A model generated the notes under the pieces. It worked only from the letters and a program-made list of their open reading frames with translations. It did not search any database and was not told the DNA's origin. Below are positions 7,808-16,380 of a DNA stretch of 64,000 nt, piece after piece (positions within the stretch are counted from its first letter, which is position 1; each line of letters starts with the position of its first letter). Source of the DNA: an uncultured Eggerthella sp. (GTDB lineage: Bacteria; Actinomycetota; Coriobacteriia; Coriobacteriales; Eggerthellaceae); contig CAJKUH010000010.1 in NCBI GenBank assembly GCA_905203045.1, forward strand, positions 1-64,000. The letters run 5' to 3'. Made by a program: the position numbers and the translations under genes.

Positions 7808-10222
7808 CTAAGGCCTTACCAAACCTTCCTGGAAATCGGAAGGCAGACCGCACCACTGGCCCACACGCTTCAACATGCCTTCAATATCGAGCACGCCATA
7901 GGCGAAGCCTTTGCGTATGAGTTCCTTGGGCAGCAGAAGATCATATTTCTCGAAATACGGAACCTCGCCCTCGTACACCAAGTCCATCGGGCTAAACGGT
8001 ATCTGAGCATGCCTCGACAGCACCTCGTAGAACAAGTCCTCATCAGCACTCATGCGAAACTGCAGATAATAGGGCTTGGTCGAATTCATGGAACGAAGAC
8101 CCAGGTCTTCAGCACAGCGGAGCTTCAGAAAACGCTCCAATGCCATGAAGGCGTAGCTGCCCAGCCAAGGAAACAGCGCCCAGGTGTCGCCGCCAAGGTT
8201 GATGAGGGGCTTTCGCGTAACCCCCGCATTTTCGGCAACGCGACGCGCCAGCGAAAGACGCGCCTTGGCATTGCCCATAAGGTAGGGGTACATCTGCTTT
8301 TCGCACAACGCCAACCGCATGCGCTCCAGGATCTTTGTGTTGATGTCGCCCGCGCATTCACCGAAATACACGGGGACCTTGCCCTTTACCTTGCTTACGT
8401 ATACCAGATGGCGTTTCCTGTCGATTTCCTCCACAAGCCACACATGGCCGGCAATGGCCAAGCGCTCTCCCACCGGAGGCGGCAGCACCACAGTGCCAAG
8501 CTCCTGCGAATCACAGCGAACCGAAAACTCCTCGTCGTCTTGGAACACCGCATAGAACTTGAAGGAATTGGTGACGCGCTCCCCTGCAAGACCCACAATC
8601 AGGCCCCCCGCTTCCGTTGCCTGGATCTGATCGGTCTTGAGAAGATGATGGAGCAACACGCGATAGTCATCGAAGCTGACGCGATGGAAATACGCCAGGG
8701 AAAGCACACGTTCGGCAAGCTGTGCAGGAGTAAGCTCACCGCTACTTGCCAGCGTTGCCATTGTTTGGTGGTATAGCAGGCTGTAAGGCAAGCGGTCCAA
8801 ACGGGGCGGTTCAACCCATTTCTCTTCCGCGTATACCTGCACCAGTGCAATGCCTTGAAGCAGCTTCCACGGAATGGTGTCGGGCATAAGCGTTCGCGGT
8901 TCCGGTTCGTCTTCCCGCATCACAAACCACATCTCAGGCGGCAAATCGCGCCTGCCGGTTCGTCCCATGCGCTGAAGAAACGAGGAAACGGTGAAGGGAG
9001 CGTCAACCTGGAAGGCGCGTTCAAGCCTTCCGATATCGATGCCCAATTCCAAAGTGGCCGTGGTAACCGTGGTGAGGTCGAACGACTCGTCTTTCATCAG
9101 TTCTTCTGCTGTTTCACGATACGTCGACGAAAGGTTGCCGTGATGGATCAGGAAACGGTCTGGCTCATGACGCAGCTCGCAATAGCTTCGAAGCGAGGTA
9201 GTGATGCTCTCGGCTTCCTCGCGGCTGTTCGAGAACACCAAACACTTCTTCCCTCGGGTGTGTTCGAAGATGTATCCATAGCCGGGGTCGGCAAGATTGG
9301 GTGCAACATCGGTAGGAAAATCAAGCGCATGCTCATCGGACGTTACGCCTTGCGAATCGAACGAGACCCTATCGAAGGGCACAGTGTTGCCAATCTTGCC
9401 TGCGGCAGCATGCCCGGATCCACCTGCTGCGGGGAGCGCGTTCGGCGCCACGTTTTCCACACCTAGGATCTCAACCTCGTCGGTGCGGGACGACGCGAAA
9501 TCGCGTTCAGGGGCCTGCGGGCCCGACGTATAGAAATGCTCCATGGAAATACGCCACGTGCGCTTCGGTTCCTTGAAACGCGGGATGATGGTCTTTCTTT
9601 TGGTCCCTGCAGAAAGAAGAGCGCCCACCATCTGCGGGTCGCCGATGGTGGCGGAAAGCCCGATACGGCGCGGGTCGGCACCTGACAAACGTGAAAGACG
9701 CTCAATCAGGCAAAGCGTCTGACCGCCGCGATCGCCGCGCAGAAGGGAATGAACCTCGTCAACCACGATATAGCGCAAGTCGCCAAACACTTTCGTAAGA
9801 GCGGAATGCTTGTGCATCAGCATGCTCTCCAACGACTCCGGCGTAATCTGCAAAACACCCGAAGGGTGCTTGATCATGCGTACCTTGTGCGAGGCGGAAA
9901 CATCGCCATGCCAACGCCAAACAGGAATGCCAGCTTCCTCGCAAAGCTCGTTAAGACGGATGAACTGATCGTTGATCAGGGCTTTCAAGGGAGCGATGTA
10001 CAAGGCCCCAACCGAAGCAGGCGGATTCTCGTAAAACTCGGTGAGTATCGGGAAGAAGGCAGCCTCGGTTTTGCCTGACGCCGTGGAAGCGGTAAGCAAA
10101 ACGTTGCAGTCGGTGTTGAAGATAGCATCGGCTGCAGCCACCTGGATGCCACGAAGGCTTTCCCAGTTATGGCTGAAAATATAATCTTGTACAAACGGGG
10201 CAAATCGGTCGAAAGCGCTCAA
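7808..10222 (-). CDS. Superfamily 2 DEVH-box helicase, Lhr/BrxHI-like
   Basis: An 804-residue SF2 helicase. Motif I TASTASGKTEAA (residues 44-55), IAPLKALINDQ, ITPESLE, motif II DEVH (155-158), motif III LSAT, and in the second RecA domain FSNSREEAESI and motif VI QRMGRTGRR are all present, so the ATPase core looks intact. A roughly 55-residue Ala/Gly-rich insert lies between the RecA domains (about 245-300). The C-terminal 350 residues resemble the Lhr-type tail. Such proteins translocate on DNA or unwind RNA:DNA hybrids; BrxHI is the related helicase of type 2 BREX. Start is TTG at 10220-10222, 11 bases after the ATPase gene stop, so it is read from the same message as the two upstream genes. 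Confidence 0.85.
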   Translation of the reverse strand: MSAFDRFAPFVQDYIFSHNWESLRGIQVAAADAIFNTDCNVLLTASTASGKTEAAFFPILTEFYENPPASVGALYIAPLKALINDQFIRLNELCEEAGIPVWRWHGDVSASHKVRMIKHPSGVLQITPESLESMLMHKHSALTKVFGDLRYIVVDEVHSLLRGDRGGQTLCLIERLSRLSGADPRRIGLSATIGDPQMVGALLSAGTKRKTIIPRFKEPKRTWRISMEHFYTSGPQAPERDFASSRTDEVEILGVENVAPNALPAAGGSGHAAAGKIGNTVPFDRVSFDSQGVTSDEHALDFPTDVAPNLADPGYGYIFEHTRGKKCLVFSNSREEAESITTSLRSYCELRHEPDRFLIHHGNLSSTYRETAEELMKDESFDLTTVTTATLELGIDIGRLERAFQVDAPFTVSSFLQRMGRTGRRDLPPEMWFVMREDEPEPRTLMPDTIPWKLLQGIALVQVYAEEKWVEPPRLDRLPYSLLYHQTMATLASSGELTPAQLAERVLSLAYFHRVSFDDYRVLLHHLLKTDQIQATEAGGLIVGLAGERVTNSFKFYAVFQDDEEFSVRCDSQELGTVVLPPPVGERLAIAGHVWLVEEIDRKRHLVYVSKVKGKVPVYFGECAGDINTKILERMRLALCEKQMYPYLMGNAKARLSLARRVAENAGVTRKPLINLGGDTWALFPWLGSYAFMALERFLKLRCAEDLGLRSMNSTKPYYLQFRMSADEDLFYEVLSRHAQIPFSPMDLVYEGEVPYFEKYDLLLPKELIRKGFAYGVLDIEGMLKRVGQWCGLPSDFQEGLVRP

Positions 10223-10233
10223 AGCATCCGTCC

Positions 10234-11559
10234 CTAAATCGTGAATTCGGCATAGAGCGGCGCAACTTCCGCCTGCTCTTCAAGGGCCGGCTTGGCATAT
10301 TCGAAATCATCCGACTTCAAAAGGGATGCCACTTCTACCTCGGGATTTTGGTACACGATGTCCAACAGCTCGATGAAATCGCGGATAACCTCACGGGGGG
10401 TAAGGTGAGAGTCCGACCCCACGCGCCCGAACTCAATCTGCAGAAACGAGATCAAATCGTCTTCGGTAAGACTTTGCTGGTATCCGAAATAGCCCGCATG
10501 GATTGCCGCCAACTTTTCAATAAGGATTAGCAACTCTTCGTAGGTAAGCGGGTTCAGGCGGATAACCGGCGCGAGCATATCGGTAAGCCCCTCGCTGGCA
10601 AAACGGCCTTGCGCCAAGCGGCTGCGAAGCGCCTCGTAGCTGTACACGCCGCGCCTGCGATCTTCGATGGACTGCGGGGTGCCGCCCATGATGATGCCCA
10701 GATGGCGCGCCTTGCCTTGAAGCGTATCGTTGTACATGGTGAGGATTTTCTCGTAGTTGTTCTGCCGCGTGATGGCGTTGGGGATCTTATACAGGTTCAC
10801 CAGCTCGTCGATCATCACCAGCAAACCCTTGTATCCGGCGCCCGTCAAAAACTCGGCAAACAGCTTCAGATAGTCGTACCAGGAATCGTCGGTGATGCAG
10901 GCATTGATGCCCAATTCACCGCGCGCTTCGGTCTTCGTGCGGTACTCGCCACGAAGCCACTTCGAAACATAGCCCTTTACCTCATTGTTTTCCTCTAAGC
11001 TGGCATCGGCATAGGCTTGAAGCACAGCGCTGAAATCGAACCCATGGACCATTTCACGCAAGGGATCCAAAAATTCATCGACTTTCTTATGGAAAGCCGT
11101 CGAGGCGGCAGCACCCTCAGAACCTGCTTCTTCAGATGCTTGCTTTTGAAGATGTTTCACCCAACGATCAAGTACCAACGTAAGGGCACCGCCCTCGGGA
11201 CGGGTTTTCGTTGAAAGATTGCGAATCAGCTCACGATACGTTGCCAGCCCCTGACCCTGCCCGCCTTGCAAACGGCGTTCAGGAGAAAGGTCGGCATCGG
11301 CAACCACGAAATTCTCGCCCATGGCATGGGTACGGATAGTCTGGATAAGAAAGCTCTTGCCGGCACCGTAACGGCCTACCAAGAACCGAAACGATGCGCC
11401 GCCGTCGGCGATAAGGTCCAAATCGTGCAGCAGAGCCTGAATCTCAACTTCCCTGCCCACCGTTACGTAAGGAAGGCCGATTCGCGGCACAACGCCGCCC
11501 TTAAGCGAATTGATAAGAACCGCAGCGATACGGCGGGGAACCTTAACTTCTTCACTCAT
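10234..11559 (-). CDS. BrxD-like P-loop ATPase (DUF2791 type)
   Basis: A 441-residue ATPase with Walker A GRYGAGKS (residues 62-69), VVADADLSPERRL just after it, and Walker B LLVMIDE (246-252). The N-terminal INSLKGGVVPRIGLPYVTVGRE and the ARHLGIIMGGTP sensor-like stretch match the BREX ATP-binding protein BrxD / DUF2791 family. These proteins are thought to work with helicases on DNA. The start ATG overlaps the stop of the TerB-domain gene by four bases (ATGA) and the helicase gene follows 11 bases later, so the three products are probably made in step. No brxA, brxC, pglX or pglZ gene is in the window, so a BREX label would be wrong; this looks like a stand-alone module. Confidence 0.8.
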   Translation of the reverse strand: MSEEVKVPRRIAAVLINSLKGGVVPRIGLPYVTVGREVEIQALLHDLDLIADGGASFRFLVGRYGAGKSFLIQTIRTHAMGENFVVADADLSPERRLQGGQGQGLATYRELIRNLSTKTRPEGGALTLVLDRWVKHLQKQASEEAGSEGAAASTAFHKKVDEFLDPLREMVHGFDFSAVLQAYADASLEENNEVKGYVSKWLRGEYRTKTEARGELGINACITDDSWYDYLKLFAEFLTGAGYKGLLVMIDELVNLYKIPNAITRQNNYEKILTMYNDTLQGKARHLGIIMGGTPQSIEDRRRGVYSYEALRSRLAQGRFASEGLTDMLAPVIRLNPLTYEELLILIEKLAAIHAGYFGYQQSLTEDDLISFLQIEFGRVGSDSHLTPREVIRDFIELLDIVYQNPEVEVASLLKSDDFEYAKPALEEQAEVAPLYAEFTI

Positions 11560-13277
11560 TGACCAATGGCCTCCTGAATCTCTTCTCGATAATCTTCAAT
11601 AACCTGCGGTCCATCGGCACCGTACTCCAAGGCGGTATCACCAAGCAGGTCAAACAGCTTTTCATTGATGGCATCGACCACGATATCCTCCGATTCGTTG
11701 CCCAGGCACGACTCGGCATCCAACCCCTCCAAAAGCGCCACCAAATAGGCAGTTTCAACAGAGGACAGAGCGCTTGCGGGCAAACCATCAGCCGCCGTCA
11801 GGCTGGAAGCAGATGTCCCCACGACCACGCGCTCCTGTACCGCCTTCACTTGCGGTGCAAGGTTTTCCGCAGCAGTAGAGCTGCCCACCGAAGAACTTTC
11901 ATGTTCTATCTGCGTAGACGACGGACTCGGACCAGGCAGCGAGATGGCAGAGGCGCTGGAACCGATGTCCGTCTCCCCTTCGGGCGCAAGCTCGGATTCC
12001 GTTCGCTCTTCTTCGATTAAAAGCGCTTCACGTGTAGTGGCAGCACGGCTGCGGATGCCCTCAAGCTGCGATTTGTCGATAACCACACGCCTACGCTCTT
12101 CTTCTGCCTTGGCCTTTTGCCAAGAACCTATGGCAGATTCGATGATGCGAAGAAGGTATTTGGGGACCTCATGCTCTTTCAGGGGATGCGAATCGGAGGC
12201 CGCCTGGCGCATAAGACGGTCTATCGTAGCAAGCAGTGCTCCCAAATCATCATTGCGAGCTGCCGTTTTATAGCTGCGCAACCCCGACCACCTGCCGTTA
12301 CGACACGAATACGCATGGACCTCGTTCACGCGGTACAGGCAATCTTCATGCGGGACGGGCTCGTAGAAAACAGCGGATTGGAACATGGGATGGGGCGACA
12401 TATCGCGCGTGCCGAACCAGGAATCAACCAGCCCTTTCTTCCTGCGCTTGGCGCAATGCAGGCATAACTCGGCAAACACCCTGGCAACAACAGAAGCAAC
12501 ATCGTCGGGATGTTCTTTGGCAAACCGGGATTTCTCGATCCGGTAGGAAGAAAGCCTGCTCAACGATGCCAGCAATGACGCTTCATCGGTGATGCGCTTT
12601 CCTGCGCACACGGCTTCCTCCGCTTTGCGCACGCCTATAAGCGCCTGCTCGAAGGACGTGTCGATAAACGACTCGATAAGCTTAGGGTCAAGCTCGCGAT
12701 ACACCACGAAATCGCGAAGCCACGAGATAACGTAGCGGTTCAGCTCGGGGGCAAATTCACGGTAGGCAACCCAGAACGAATACAGCTTATCGAAGCAATC
12801 CTGGGGAGTGCTTCCCCCAATGCCGTTGAGCAGTTCGTAGATGTACACGTAGGCAAATGAAAGCGAGGTTTCCTGTACATCGCCTTTGCGAACCTGGGCA
12901 CGCCATGAGAAGTAACCGCGTAGCTGCTGGTCGCTCATCATGGCATAGGTCGGGTAATACCGTTTGAATGTGCCCGAATAGGGGAAGTCGTCTTCCCATT
13001 GCTCCATGAACTTGCCTTGCGTAACGAACAGCTTCGTTTCAGAGGACCTGCGGTACTCGAATCCATCGTACGTTGGTTTCGCCAGCGCCTTCATCTTCAC
13101 GTACTGTTCAGGAAGGTAATTCTTCATTTGCGCGCCGGTACGCAGTATCGGCTCGTCTTCGTACTCTTTGCTTGAAAACACACGGCTGTTCACGAGGCGA
13201 GGATCGGACAAAATACCATCGATCAACTTCTGAACGTCAGTCAATGCGCCTCCAACCCTTTTATTGCTTCGATCCAT
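11556..13277 (-). CDS. TerB-N/TerB-C domain protein, partner of ATPase and helicase
   Basis: A 573-residue protein without a signal or membrane span. Residues about 60-330 resemble the TerB N-terminal domain (YYPTYAMMSDQQLRGYFSWRAQVRKG, then FAYVYIYELLNGIG). A charged coiled segment (KAKAEEERRRVV), a Ser/Ala-rich linker at about 400-500 and an acidic C-terminal region (about 500-573) in the TerB-C position follow. TerB-type domains occur in tellurite/stress and DNA-processing systems; the biochemical role here is unknown. An ATG at 13277 has no ribosome site, whereas a TTG at 13244 (codon 12) follows GGAGG and overlaps a small upstream ORF stop, so the true product may be 11 residues shorter. 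First gene of the cassette. Confidence 0.75.
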   Translation of the reverse strand: MDRSNKRVGGALTDVQKLIDGILSDPRLVNSRVFSSKEYEDEPILRTGAQMKNYLPEQYVKMKALAKPTYDGFEYRRSSETKLFVTQGKFMEQWEDDFPYSGTFKRYYPTYAMMSDQQLRGYFSWRAQVRKGDVQETSLSFAYVYIYELLNGIGGSTPQDCFDKLYSFWVAYREFAPELNRYVISWLRDFVVYRELDPKLIESFIDTSFEQALIGVRKAEEAVCAGKRITDEASLLASLSRLSSYRIEKSRFAKEHPDDVASVVARVFAELCLHCAKRRKKGLVDSWFGTRDMSPHPMFQSAVFYEPVPHEDCLYRVNEVHAYSCRNGRWSGLRSYKTAARNDDLGALLATIDRLMRQAASDSHPLKEHEVPKYLLRIIESAIGSWQKAKAEEERRRVVIDKSQLEGIRSRAATTREALLIEEERTESELAPEGETDIGSSASAISLPGPSPSSTQIEHESSSVGSSTAAENLAPQVKAVQERVVVGTSASSLTAADGLPASALSSVETAYLVALLEGLDAESCLGNESEDIVVDAINEKLFDLLGDTALEYGADGPQVIEDYREEIQEAIGQ

Positions 13278-13381
13278 AATAGCACGGTATCAAACATTTG
13301 TTCGGTGCTTGTTCGCAGTTCAGGAAAACGCCCATAAGCCTCCATCGGGGCACCATTCACCTCATTGGCCTCGACACGCAT
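13241..13381 (-). CDS. Possible 46-residue leader ORF of the TerB cassette
   Basis: An ATG at 13379-13381 opens 46 codons that end at TGA 13241-13243, overlapping a candidate TTG start of the TerB gene as TTGA. The C-terminal half (TEQMFDTVLLWIEAIKGLEAH) could be an amphipathic helix. GGGG touches the ATG, so the ribosome site is poor, and the frame is also open further upstream. It may be a coupling leader peptide or chance; evidence is thin. Confidence 0.3.
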   Translation of the reverse strand: MRVEANEVNGAPMEAYGRFPELRTSTEQMFDTVLLWIEAIKGLEAH

Positions 13382-13476
13382 CCCCTGAAAGCATGCGATT
13401 GAATCCGGCAAAGCTGAACAGCTAGGGCAACTCTCTAACCAGCAAAAAACGAAAGAGCGAAGCAGTACCAGCCAAC

Positions 13477-13502
13477 AAAAAAAAGGAGCCCCAAAGGGCT
13501 CC
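13477..13502 (-). terminator. Intrinsic terminator of the alanine carrier gene
   Basis: GGAGCCC-type stem (13485-13491/13496-13502) with eight T on the minus strand, 12 bases after the stop of the carrier gene. It also insulates the TerB cassette from upstream transcription. Confidence 0.9.
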
Positions 13503-13513
13503 AAAAAGCAGTG

Positions 13514-15028
13514 CTATTTCAATCCCGCATAGTCCATGTCAACCGATTCTTCCAGATATTCCTTCATGGGACCGTCGCCGAAATCCTTCAGGTGCTCTTC
13601 GTGCCAGCAGTCGGTAGCAGGCAAGCCGGGAATCGAAGAAGAAAGAAACACCGGATCGATGCCCTTCTTCTTCTGGGCTGCGTAATCGTCGAGCGCTCGC
13701 AGGGCCCACTTGCCCAGAAGCAGGATGGCTACAAGGTTCACAATGGCCATGAAGCCCATGAAGATGTCGGCCAGGTTCCAGGCAAGGTCGAAGCTGTTCA
13801 CAGCGCCATACAGAATTGCCGCCAAGCAGGCAATGCGGAATACGAAGAGCCCCTTCTTGCTTTCAGGGAAGATGAAGCGGAAATTGCTTTCAGCGTAGAA
13901 GTAGTTGCCGATAAGGCTTGAATAGGCGAAAGCGAAAATGGCAAATGTGATGAAGTGGATGCCCACAACGCCAACCGAGTTGTTCACTGCCATCTGAACC
14001 AAAGGCATGCCGTTCAGGCCGGCTGCAACCTCGGGGTCCTGCACGTAGAAGATCAGAACCATGATGGCCGAGCAGGTGCAGATAAGGATAGTGTCGATGT
14101 AGACCGAAAGGCTCTGGACCAAACCTTGCTTTACCGGATGGGAAACGCTTGCCGTTGCCGCAGCATTAGGGGCGGAACCCATGCCAGCCTCATTTGAGTA
14201 AAGGCCCCTCTTGATGCCCAACATCACAACCGAGCCGGTAAAGCCACCGAAAATCGACTGGAAGTCGAAGGCGGATTCAAACAGGACGCCGAATGCCACA
14301 GGAAGCCAGGTGATGTTGCTGATGGTGGTCCACAAGGCAATGGCGATATACGCAAGCGCCATAACGGGAACCACGATGGAGGTGATAACGCTGATGCGCT
14401 TCTGGCCGCCGAAGATAACCGTAGCCGTCATAAGCACCAGAACCAAGCCCATGATCAGCGCAAGGCCGTTTTCATTGTAGTCAGGCACGTAGTACTCAAG
14501 GGCGCTGCATGCGTTGTAGGCCTGCAAACCGTTGAAACCGAAGGCATAGCAGAGGATCAGCAGCACAGCGAACACGATGCCCAACCAACGCTTGCCCAGG
14601 GCCTTTTCGATATAGTAAGCAGGGCCGCCGCGGAATTCGCCTTCCTTACCGCGCACTTTCCAAATCTGAGCCAACGTCGATTCAACGAAAGCCGATGCAG
14701 CGCCGACGATTGCCATGGCCCACATCCAGAACACAGCACCAGGACCGCCGATTGCAATGGCGGTGGCAACACCGGCAATGTTGCCCGTACCCACGCGGCT
14801 TGCCGTGGAAACCATCAGCGCCTGGAACGATGAAATGGACTTTTCGCCCTCGACATGCTTTTTCTCGGTTACCTGCCTGAACATATCCTTCAGGTAGCGA
14901 ATCTGCACGCCTTTCGTGCGAATGGTGAAGTAAACACCCGTTACCACAAGAAGGATCAGAAGAATGTAGGTGTACATAAACGTGTCGATGTTCCCAGTGA
15001 AATCGACAAGCCATTCGTTGATATCCAT
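13514..15028 (-). CDS. Alanine/glycine:cation symporter (AGCS family)
   Basis: A 504-residue polytopic membrane protein with about 11 segments. Family blocks seen are VSTASRVGTGNIAGVATAI near residue 80, FRGGPAYYIEKALG, and KRGLYSNEAGMGSAPNAAATA, the AGCS signature around which sodium and the small amino acid bind. It imports alanine or glycine with Na+ (or H+). The ATG at 15026-15028 follows GGGGA; an upstream in-frame extension of 40 codons is rejected because it has no ribosome site and adds a spurious hydrophobic stretch. It is monocistronic, between the TerB cassette terminator and the divergent thpR gene. Confidence 0.9.
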   Translation of the reverse strand: MDINEWLVDFTGNIDTFMYTYILLILLVVTGVYFTIRTKGVQIRYLKDMFRQVTEKKHVEGEKSISSFQALMVSTASRVGTGNIAGVATAIAIGGPGAVFWMWAMAIVGAASAFVESTLAQIWKVRGKEGEFRGGPAYYIEKALGKRWLGIVFAVLLILCYAFGFNGLQAYNACSALEYYVPDYNENGLALIMGLVLVLMTATVIFGGQKRISVITSIVVPVMALAYIAIALWTTISNITWLPVAFGVLFESAFDFQSIFGGFTGSVVMLGIKRGLYSNEAGMGSAPNAAATASVSHPVKQGLVQSLSVYIDTILICTCSAIMVLIFYVQDPEVAAGLNGMPLVQMAVNNSVGVVGIHFITFAIFAFAYSSLIGNYFYAESNFRFIFPESKKGLFVFRIACLAAILYGAVNSFDLAWNLADIFMGFMAIVNLVAILLLGKWALRALDDYAAQKKKGIDPVFLSSSIPGLPATDCWHEEHLKDFGDGPMKEYLEESVDMDYAGLK

Positions 15029-15213
15029 GAAATCCCCGATCAAACTACTAGCGGGCAAAGGCCCAGCGCCTTGCCACACGAAGCAAGATTGTACCCCAAG
15101 GCAGCAGATAAAACCTAAAATGTGCAAAAGCGCGTAACACAATAGCAATTTTCGGGTGCTAAGTTAATTGGTTAGTAATGGACCGTTTCATTGTCAGATC
15201 GAAGGAGATTCGC

Positions 15214-15741
15214 ATGCGCACTTTCATCGCCCTTGAACTGCCAACCGATTTCGCCGCACAGGCCGCCAAGCTGCAAGGCAAGCTCGGCTCCGTCCTGCAG
15301 GCGAACTATGTTCCTGAGCAATTCCTTCACCTGACGCTTGCCTTTTTAGGCGAGTTGGAAACCACCACCCAGCTGGCCGCCACACAGCGCGCCATCGAAC
15401 TGGCAACCTCGAATTTCGCGCCGGTATCGTTGCACCCCGAAGGGCTGGGCTTTTTCGGTGATGCCTCTGACGCCACGGTATGGATGGGCATTTCCCCCAC
15501 CCCGGCTCTTATGAACCTGGCAAAGAGCATTCGCAGCGAGCTTTCCACCAAAGGCATTTCCTATGATGTAACCCCTTTCAAGCCGCATATCACGCTTGCC
15601 CGCCATGCCAACGTGCGCCACGCATCCTTGAACGGCTTCGCCATGCCCGACACGGCACACGCAACGAATGTCACGGTGTTCAAGAGCGAGCTTTCCCCCA
15701 AGGGCGCAAGCTATCAATCACTTCATTCGGTAACGCTGTAA
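15214..15741 (+). CDS. thpR: RNA 2',3'-cyclic phosphodiesterase ThpR
   Basis: A 175-residue 2H-phosphoesterase with both catalytic H-x-T-x motifs, HLTLAFLG near residue 41 and HITLAR near residue 129, in the spacing of the ThpR/LigT family. It opens 2',3'-cyclic phosphates to 2'-phosphates and can ligate tRNA halves in vitro. The start ATG at 15214 follows GAAGGAG by six bases; an earlier in-frame start 12 codons upstream has none. The LOG-family gene begins 11 bases after its stop and a shared terminator follows, so the two form an operon. Confidence 0.9.
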   Translation: MRTFIALELPTDFAAQAAKLQGKLGSVLQANYVPEQFLHLTLAFLGELETTTQLAATQRAIELATSNFAPVSLHPEGLGFFGDASDATVWMGISPTPALMNLAKSIRSELSTKGISYDVTPFKPHITLARHANVRHASLNGFAMPDTAHATNVTVFKSELSPKGASYQSLHSVTL

Positions 15742-15752
15742 CAGGATCTCTT

Positions 15753-16286
15753 ATGAACATCTGCGTATTCTGCTCTTCTTCGAGCAACCTTGCCGAGTGC
15801 TACGTAAACGCTGCCCAAAAGCTCGGGGAAACCCTGGCAAAGCGCGGTCACACCTTGGTATTCGGCGGATACGACATGGGCCTTATGGGCGATGTCGCCA
15901 AAGCAGTGCTCGCCAACGGCGGAAAAGTTGTGGGCATCACCACACAGGGCCTCTCCGCAAAGGGCCGCACCATAGTGCCGGGCATCGAAGAACGCCAAAC
16001 CGAAAACCTTTCCAAGCGCAAGGAAACCATGGTTGCGCTCTCGGACGCCTTCATCACCTTGCCGGGCGGAATCGGCACGCTTGATGAATTCTTCAGCGTG
16101 ATCTCACAGGCAAAAGTCGGTGAAGTAAGCGGCAAAAGCGCGCTGCTCAACGTTGAAGGCTACTTCGACCCGCTGGTTACGATGCTCGACGATTCCTGCG
16201 CAAAGGGCCTCAATTCAAGCGACTGGCATCAATACGGCAACGCCTTCAACGACTGCGAAGCACTGTTCGACTGGCTAGAGCAGTAA
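15753..16286 (+). CDS. LOG-family (TIGR00730) nucleotide-5'-phosphate phosphoribohydrolase
   Basis: A 177-residue Rossmann-like protein. It carries GGYDMGLMG near residue 34, the ERK-type stretch SKRKETMVALSDAFI, and PGGIGTLDEFF (residues about 104-114), the defining motif whose glutamate cuts the N-glycosidic bond of AMP-like nucleotides. In plants and some bacteria LOG proteins release cytokinin bases; in most bacteria they act in nucleotide salvage or are uncharacterised. Length fits the short type I family. It is the second gene after thpR, before a convergent terminator. Confidence 0.85.
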   Translation: MNICVFCSSSSNLAECYVNAAQKLGETLAKRGHTLVFGGYDMGLMGDVAKAVLANGGKVVGITTQGLSAKGRTIVPGIEERQTENLSKRKETMVALSDAFITLPGGIGTLDEFFSVISQAKVGEVSGKSALLNVEGYFDPLVTMLDDSCAKGLNSSDWHQYGNAFNDCEALFDWLEQ

Positions 16287-16305
16287 GTAAACCAAATCTG
16301 AAACA

Positions 16306-16346
16306 AAACGGCCTCGCTCCGCCGACAGCAGAGCGAGGCCGTTTAA
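16306..16346. terminator. Bidirectional terminator between LOG and FNT genes
   Basis: A 13-bp stem (16307-16319/16331-16343) centred between two convergent stops. Confidence 0.85.
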
Positions 16347-16380
16347 TATTGCGGCGTTGCACGAACGCTAAAGTACCACG

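Noticed and set aside
7808..13277. Labelling the helicase/ATPase trio as a type 2 BREX locus
   Set aside because: The BREX core (PglZ-type phosphatase, methylase, BrxC) is not found between the flanking housekeeping genes.
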